Positions 59,091 to 64,000 of a DNA stretch of 64,000 bases are shown here, piece by piece (positions within the stretch are counted from its first letter, which is position 1; each line of letters begins with the position of its first letter). Source of the DNA: Leuctra nigra (taxonomy: Eukaryota; Arthropoda; Insecta; Plecoptera; Leuctridae); contig OW203768.1 in the NCBI GenBank assembly GCA_934045905.1, positions 34,005,060 through 34,069,059 on the forward strand, in the 5' to 3' direction. The translations under genes were made by a program, and so were the position numbers. The notes beneath the pieces are model-generated. The model had not been told where the DNA came from and did no database searches. It saw only the letters and a program-made list of their open reading frames with translations.

Positions 59091-59839
59091 CAACTCAAAA
59101 TCGTGGGAACTTACAATTATGTTTTCGGTTACTATTCTTTATTTTTTCTTGTACAAGTTGCGTGTTGCCGACACCTAGACATGGGTGATGATAGCCCCCG
59201 CCCCCCTCGTCAGCCCCCCCCCCCCACCTGCTAGGGAGCACGATTTCGGGGGCGGTGGGCATTCAATTTCAACACTCTTTTGAGATGGCTGTCGGTTTTT
59301 TCAAAATATATTCTGCCGGGGTTTTGTTTGATGTTTGAATTTCAATCTTCTAATAATTAAAATCTGTTTTGTTTATTTGGTTGAAATTTGAGACCTGATC
59401 GAACCTGTTTTAGGTGTAAGATTATAACGTGCCATAAATTTTAAGTATTTTAGGGACGTAAAACGGATCTATTTAGAAATCATGCATTTCATCAAGTTTG
59501 TTAACAAAATTGTTTGGTACACAATTGGTTATGAGAATATCATTGAAATAAAATATACTCAATTTTGATATCGGGACTCCAAAAATAGTATCGATTTTTT
59601 GATAAATTATTTATTGGCAACTGTATATTGGATGGAACTTTAAATTATCGTGATTTTATTGCACTTTTCAATCTATACTTTCTGAAACAATTGAATAACA
59701 GTTCAACTAAAATCTGGAATTTGGTACTTTTCGATCAATCTCTTTTTTTACAACTTTTTCTAAACTCTTAAAATAGCAATATGTCTATAAAACACTCGAC
59801 CTATTAGGCTGAAAATATGTAAATAGCAAAAATCTGAAG

Positions 59840-60124
59840 TCATTATTTAACCCCAATTGGAGGATTTGGCTGAAATTTTAAAAAATCTGATAAAATGTTG
59901 GTCTCATGATTTTACAAAATTTCAAATTTGTCGCATCAATATTCAGAAGATATTGTTTAAAATTTAAACCCAACAAAAACTCTTCAAACACTTAGGTGGT
60001 CTTTACATGTGTGTGCAAAATTTCAGCTTGATCGGAGAAAATGTGTTACCTGTATGGACTCAGTAACAGGAAAAAATCAGAGGTAGGTACGTACCAAAAG
60101 AGGCAAAAGGAGTCGCTCGCTCAA
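59840..60124 (-). mobile_element. Family H transposon, diverged minus-strand copy
   Basis: On the minus strand it starts attgagcgagcgactcc and includes ccaacattttatc and tcagccaaatcctccaattg, both found in the copies at 14414 and 40135. Confidence 0.5.
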
Positions 60125-62181
60125 TAATATTTTAATTTTGATCAATCAGACTCCGGAATTAACAGTACTAGGAGACCGCATTATTAAAGTTTTAGAAAAA
60201 AATGAGTCATGAAACAAAATACCATCACGATATCTCAAGCAAGATTGATGAAATGGAGATGACTCTCTATATAATCTTTATTGATTTATTGATTTATAAA
60301 CCCTGTCATTTTTATCAAGAGTAATTGATTTTGTGATGTAGGTATACTCTATAATTTATACCCATATTTTCAACAAAATTAAGGACAAGTTGCGAGTGGT
60401 GTCGTAAAACATAAAATGCATTGCCTAATTTATTTGTTACAGCCATCTGGAAGAATGTTGACATACTCATTGTCACCATTTTGTCAGGCTGACAACGACA
60501 AAATGGCGTCGTGTCAAAGAACTGTGATATTTCTTCACATTTGAACATTCATCTTTTACCGCCAACACCATAATAATATGTTCACATGTCAAGAATCTCT
60601 ACGCTCAAGTTACACTTGCAACTAAATCTCACAAATGACCAAAAACCATAGTACATGTTACGTGGTAAGAGTATTATATCATTGTGAAGAGATATCAATC
60701 CCTAGAAATCAACAAAATAAGAAATCACTAATTAATTATTTTGTAAGTTTACATACCTACTAGTTCAATTATTTCCCAGCACTCTGAATAACAAATTGTA
60801 AATACTTCTGAAAAGTTTATCTTCTTCATTGCGAACAGAATTTTCGAAAAGCGAAGAGTAAGCAACTTCCTCAAAGTGTTAAATAAAACTATTTAATTGT
60901 AAGTTAATTGTATTTAACTTTGAGGACCTACCTGAGGTCTTAGTGAACTCTAGTGTGTGGAATTGAGGGAGTTTATGGACACTAACTGGTAAAAGGTCCA
61001 GGAGCAAACACGTTGAATAATTCAAGTTCATAGGGCCCCAAAGCAGACTTCTGGAAACTCAAAGTTGAAGAAACTCATTCAAGAAATAGAACAACATTGA
61101 TGTAGGTATTAAAAGAGATTAAAAAAGAACCAAAAAAGCTCGAAATGGATTATTTTTAGCTAAACTTTATCAGGTCTAGCTCTTCAAAGTGGACTTTTGC
61201 CAGTTTAAAAGCTGAACTAAAACTTTCAAAATATCCCAAGAATAACATTTTATCTCTTGAATTATATATTTTATAGTCATTTGACTCTGGAGGCCGATTC
61301 TTGAGCTTTCAAGTTATTCCGTTCACGTTTTCATTGCTAAAAACGCAAAGAAGTTCACACTAGGCCTTAGCCTTCAACTTTTTCAATGCAATTGCAAACG
61401 TGAACGGTTTCAAAAGGTGTTGGTGGTGGAATTAAACCACTGAAGTCGAGCTCCAGACACGACAATTAAACTCCATGCCTCTCGTAACACCGTCTTCTTG
61501 TGCGTCTAGAGACACTAATCACGTGTATGATTAACTGCGCAGGCGCCGCGACAGCACTGGGCGTGTAATTAGACATGTCAGGCAGTGTGTGCGCGCGCAC
61601 CTAACAAATAGTCCCTTCCTATGTGTTACTGCGCGCGCGCACAGCGGGGGGCGCGCTGTTTGAAATTACGTTTCAGCAAAATAGAACGTTAATCAATTTG
61701 AAGAAGACTAATTTCGAGCAATTTGGAATACCGCTTTTGGATGGGTGTCGGCGGTTTGTGGTGTTGGGTTTTCCGTTCTCATTTACCATAGAAAATAAAA
61801 GATTTTTGATACAACTCGTCTGCACAACGAGTGAACGGAAATTTAATCGACAAAAAAATAAATGTCTTGGTTTACATTTCAACACATTTATAAGCTTTCA
61901 AGTGTTCACTTTGCAGTCCGATAAACTTTCCGTTGAGCTTTTACTTCTTTCTATGTCCTAGTGTTCCGACATTATTGTTTCTACATTTAAACTCGATCAG
62001 AAGACGTTCCGAACTAATCTCTACGGCGGGAGTAACCGAAGGTGTTAAAATATTCAAAAATCTTAGCAAAGCTTTGAATTCCAAAGATAGATTTTTAAAT
62101 TAACACTCTTTAATTTTTAAAAATTTTCACCCTTAAAATTGATTTCCCGTCTTATATTCCCAATGTATGTTGTTCAATTCT
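60125..62181. other. AT-rich region without recognised gene
   Basis: A GC-rich patch with alternating gcgcgcgc (61590-61655) interrupts AT-rich DNA; the frame at 61623-61961 starts in it but has no recognisable domain. Confidence 0.4.
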
Positions 62182-62418
62182 GAACCTCAGAGGTAGAAGG
62201 GCGGAAGTCCAGTTCAATGATTCTTGAGGTGAGTATTTCATCCTTTATCCAATGATATTTGCAATACTGACACAACTCATTGTCTAAGAGGATTCTTCAA
62301 TATAATTGTATTTGTTGACATCAGTCATATGTAAATTATAAAGCTTGATTACATCATTCCAAAAGTGTGCACCGCAAAATCGAGAAAATGGACATCCACC
62401 CATCTACCTCTGAGGTAC
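62182..62418. mobile_element. MITE with ACCTCAGAGGTAGA-type ends, copy 2
   Basis: Same inverted ends and internal blocks as 28561-28780, with small indels. Confidence 0.75.
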
Positions 62419-63112
62419 AGATATATATTTCTTGATCTAGACACTTGATGATTGGCAAGTGTAATTCTAATTCAGGCTTCACACATCTCACAAATAAAAA
62501 GCAACACAACATTTCTAATATTTAGTCCTGATTTTATACGCATCACACTGCCCACACTAACCATTCATTCCATCCGACATTTTCTCACCTCTTTCCAGAA
62601 ACATTCTTTATCCTCAACTAACAGCGCTTTTAAAAACACATAATTTTAAAAAATCAATTCCAAGTATTGCCGTCTACAGGTGTTACGTTCGAGCCGAACT
62701 CTCCATTCTTTCCGGACGTTTATGAACCGTTCTAAATGATTTACTCTCAGAGAAAAGGCTTGGCTGTGCGGAGAATGCATGTAATGTGTAGCGCTTCTCT
62801 GAGAGCACGGCGCGGAATGACATGGTATTAATTAATGGCATGTGGAGGAGAGTTTTATTGATTAGAGAGAAGTTCATTTAGTGGAGATGACTCGATGAAG
62901 AGGATTTGTATTGTGATGATAAGATGTGTGAATTGAAGAAAGTGGCTTCCGAGAATACGTTATCAGAATACGTTATCAATACGTTAAACGTAATACGTAG
63001 AATACGTTATCAGTGTTTAAAAAATATTAATTAGAAACTAATAGGTTTATAGAGCTGGATATGTAGGTACCTCTATGTTTTTATGTCGTACAATTTATTG
63101 TGTACTTGTTTA

Positions 63113-63570
63113 CAGAGCTACGTTGGCTCAGGAAGTAATGTACTCAACTTGCACTTAGAGGTACCGAGTTCGATTCAGGCGTTTTGATGTTTTTCTCAGA
63201 CTTAGATGTTAGTAAAATTTTCCGTCGAGAAAATTATTAGAGGCATATTTTTCCAGAAAATTATCACATATTTTTTCTGTGGTTTTCAAATATTTTATGA
63301 AAGTGTTTACACAATTGCCAATACTGTTCAGAGGCAAGTTGGGGATGGTGATAGTACGGTATGCCAGAACAGTTGAAGAAACTATTAAAAAGGAGGACAA
63401 TTTTCTGTTTTATGTTTCCGGAAAATTAACATCTCTATACAGACAGGTATACTCAGACAAGCTGTAGCAAAATGCTGTTAGACGTCCATACTATAGGCCT
63501 CCTGTCCATCTTCCATCCTCACCCTGTACTCACCATCATCTCCCAACCGTTATCATCATCATACTCAATA
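63113..63570 (+). mobile_element. tRNA-SINE, interrupted copy
   Basis: The head at 63113-63180 (tacgttggctcagg, B box gagttcgattcag) and the tail at 63487-63570 (ggcctcctgtcc, ccatcatctcccaa, atcatcatca) match the SINE at 37651, with about 300 bp of unrelated AT-rich DNA between. Confidence 0.55.
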
Positions 63571-64000
63571 CCTAGCATATTAAGAGATGGTGACATTTAA
63601 AATAATCTGTATATAGAATCATTTTCTCTAAATAATTTTTGCCATTTAGCTCAAAATTATAAATAAGATTAATGATTATAAAACAATTTTAGAAGAGTTT
63701 GTAAACCAAATATAGCCTTGACTTATTCTTGTACGATATCGAGGGCCCACATATTATATGCTATATTAGTATACTTTTCATTAATCAGCAAAACCTCACA
63801 TTTCTCTCTAGAATTCCACGCACAAAACTTCACTTTCAACCCAAGTCCTTGACTACCTTGTCATCTACTCTCTTTGACATCCGCTGTCACACCTATAGCT
63901 ATAACCATCTTGCCAGATGCGGGCAGAAGAACATGTGAAAGCATCTCTAGAGGTCAGAGGTCGCCGTCTAGTTGCGATTATATGTCTGCCTTATAGGGAC
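63571..64000. other. AT-rich end of window, nothing recognised
   Basis: One short frame (63729-63938) without recognisable features. Confidence 0.4.

Overview
This is an AT-rich eukaryotic window dominated by mobile and repetitive DNA. I find no convincing host gene. The sequence suggests an arthropod, most likely an insect (hemipteran is only a guess). The reasons are an insect-type Ty3/Gypsy retroelement with a baculovirus-F-like envelope, Polinton/adintovirus-type DNA polymerase B remnants, tRNA-derived SINEs, TTAA-flanked small elements and many fold-back elements.

1-10.9 kb: a minus-strand env-bearing Ty3/Gypsy (errantivirus-like) element. In its own 5'->3' order it has a Gag C-terminal part with three CCHC zinc knuckles, a -1 frameshift site (A AAT TTC), a long uninterrupted Pol and an uninterrupted Env. 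Pol carries protease, a TARG1/OARD1-like macro domain, an acidic spacer, RT, RNase H, integrase and a GPY-like module. The macro domain, with both residues of the TARG1 catalytic dyad, is the most surprising single item in the window. The capsid part of Gag and a pair of LTRs could not be found, so the element is truncated or rearranged although pol and env are open.

10.9-18.2 kb: a decayed DNA-virus-like (Polinton/adintovirus/bidnavirus type) island. Two arms of 1,554 bp (10881-12434 and 15960-17513), identical wherever I compared them, face each other across a 3.5 kb spacer. The spacer holds fragments of a protein-primed-type DNA polymerase B, split by a 0.9 kb transposon. The arms carry two paralogous genes of unknown function (A and B). 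Gene B is complete on the right and cut off at the left arm boundary. A third copy of the gene-B upstream region follows at about 18.1 kb, so this looks like an expanding gene family inside the element.

18.4-21.4 kb: four different tandem arrays in a row: a TTGATTGATT-rich block, seven copies of a 137 bp unit, a 1.5 kb array based on a 10 bp unit, and a G/T-rich TTGGG-like tract.

21.4-64 kb: AT-rich, apparently non-coding DNA (intergenic or intronic) with several small transposon families. These are TTAA-flanked elements, hairpin elements, a family carrying repeated composite motifs (TGACGTCA + CTTCCGG + ATGGCGGC), a 46 bp minisatellite of 1.7 kb next to a fold-back element, tRNA-SINEs, and copies of the transposon that interrupts the polymerase. 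Open frames here are short and mostly run through repeats.
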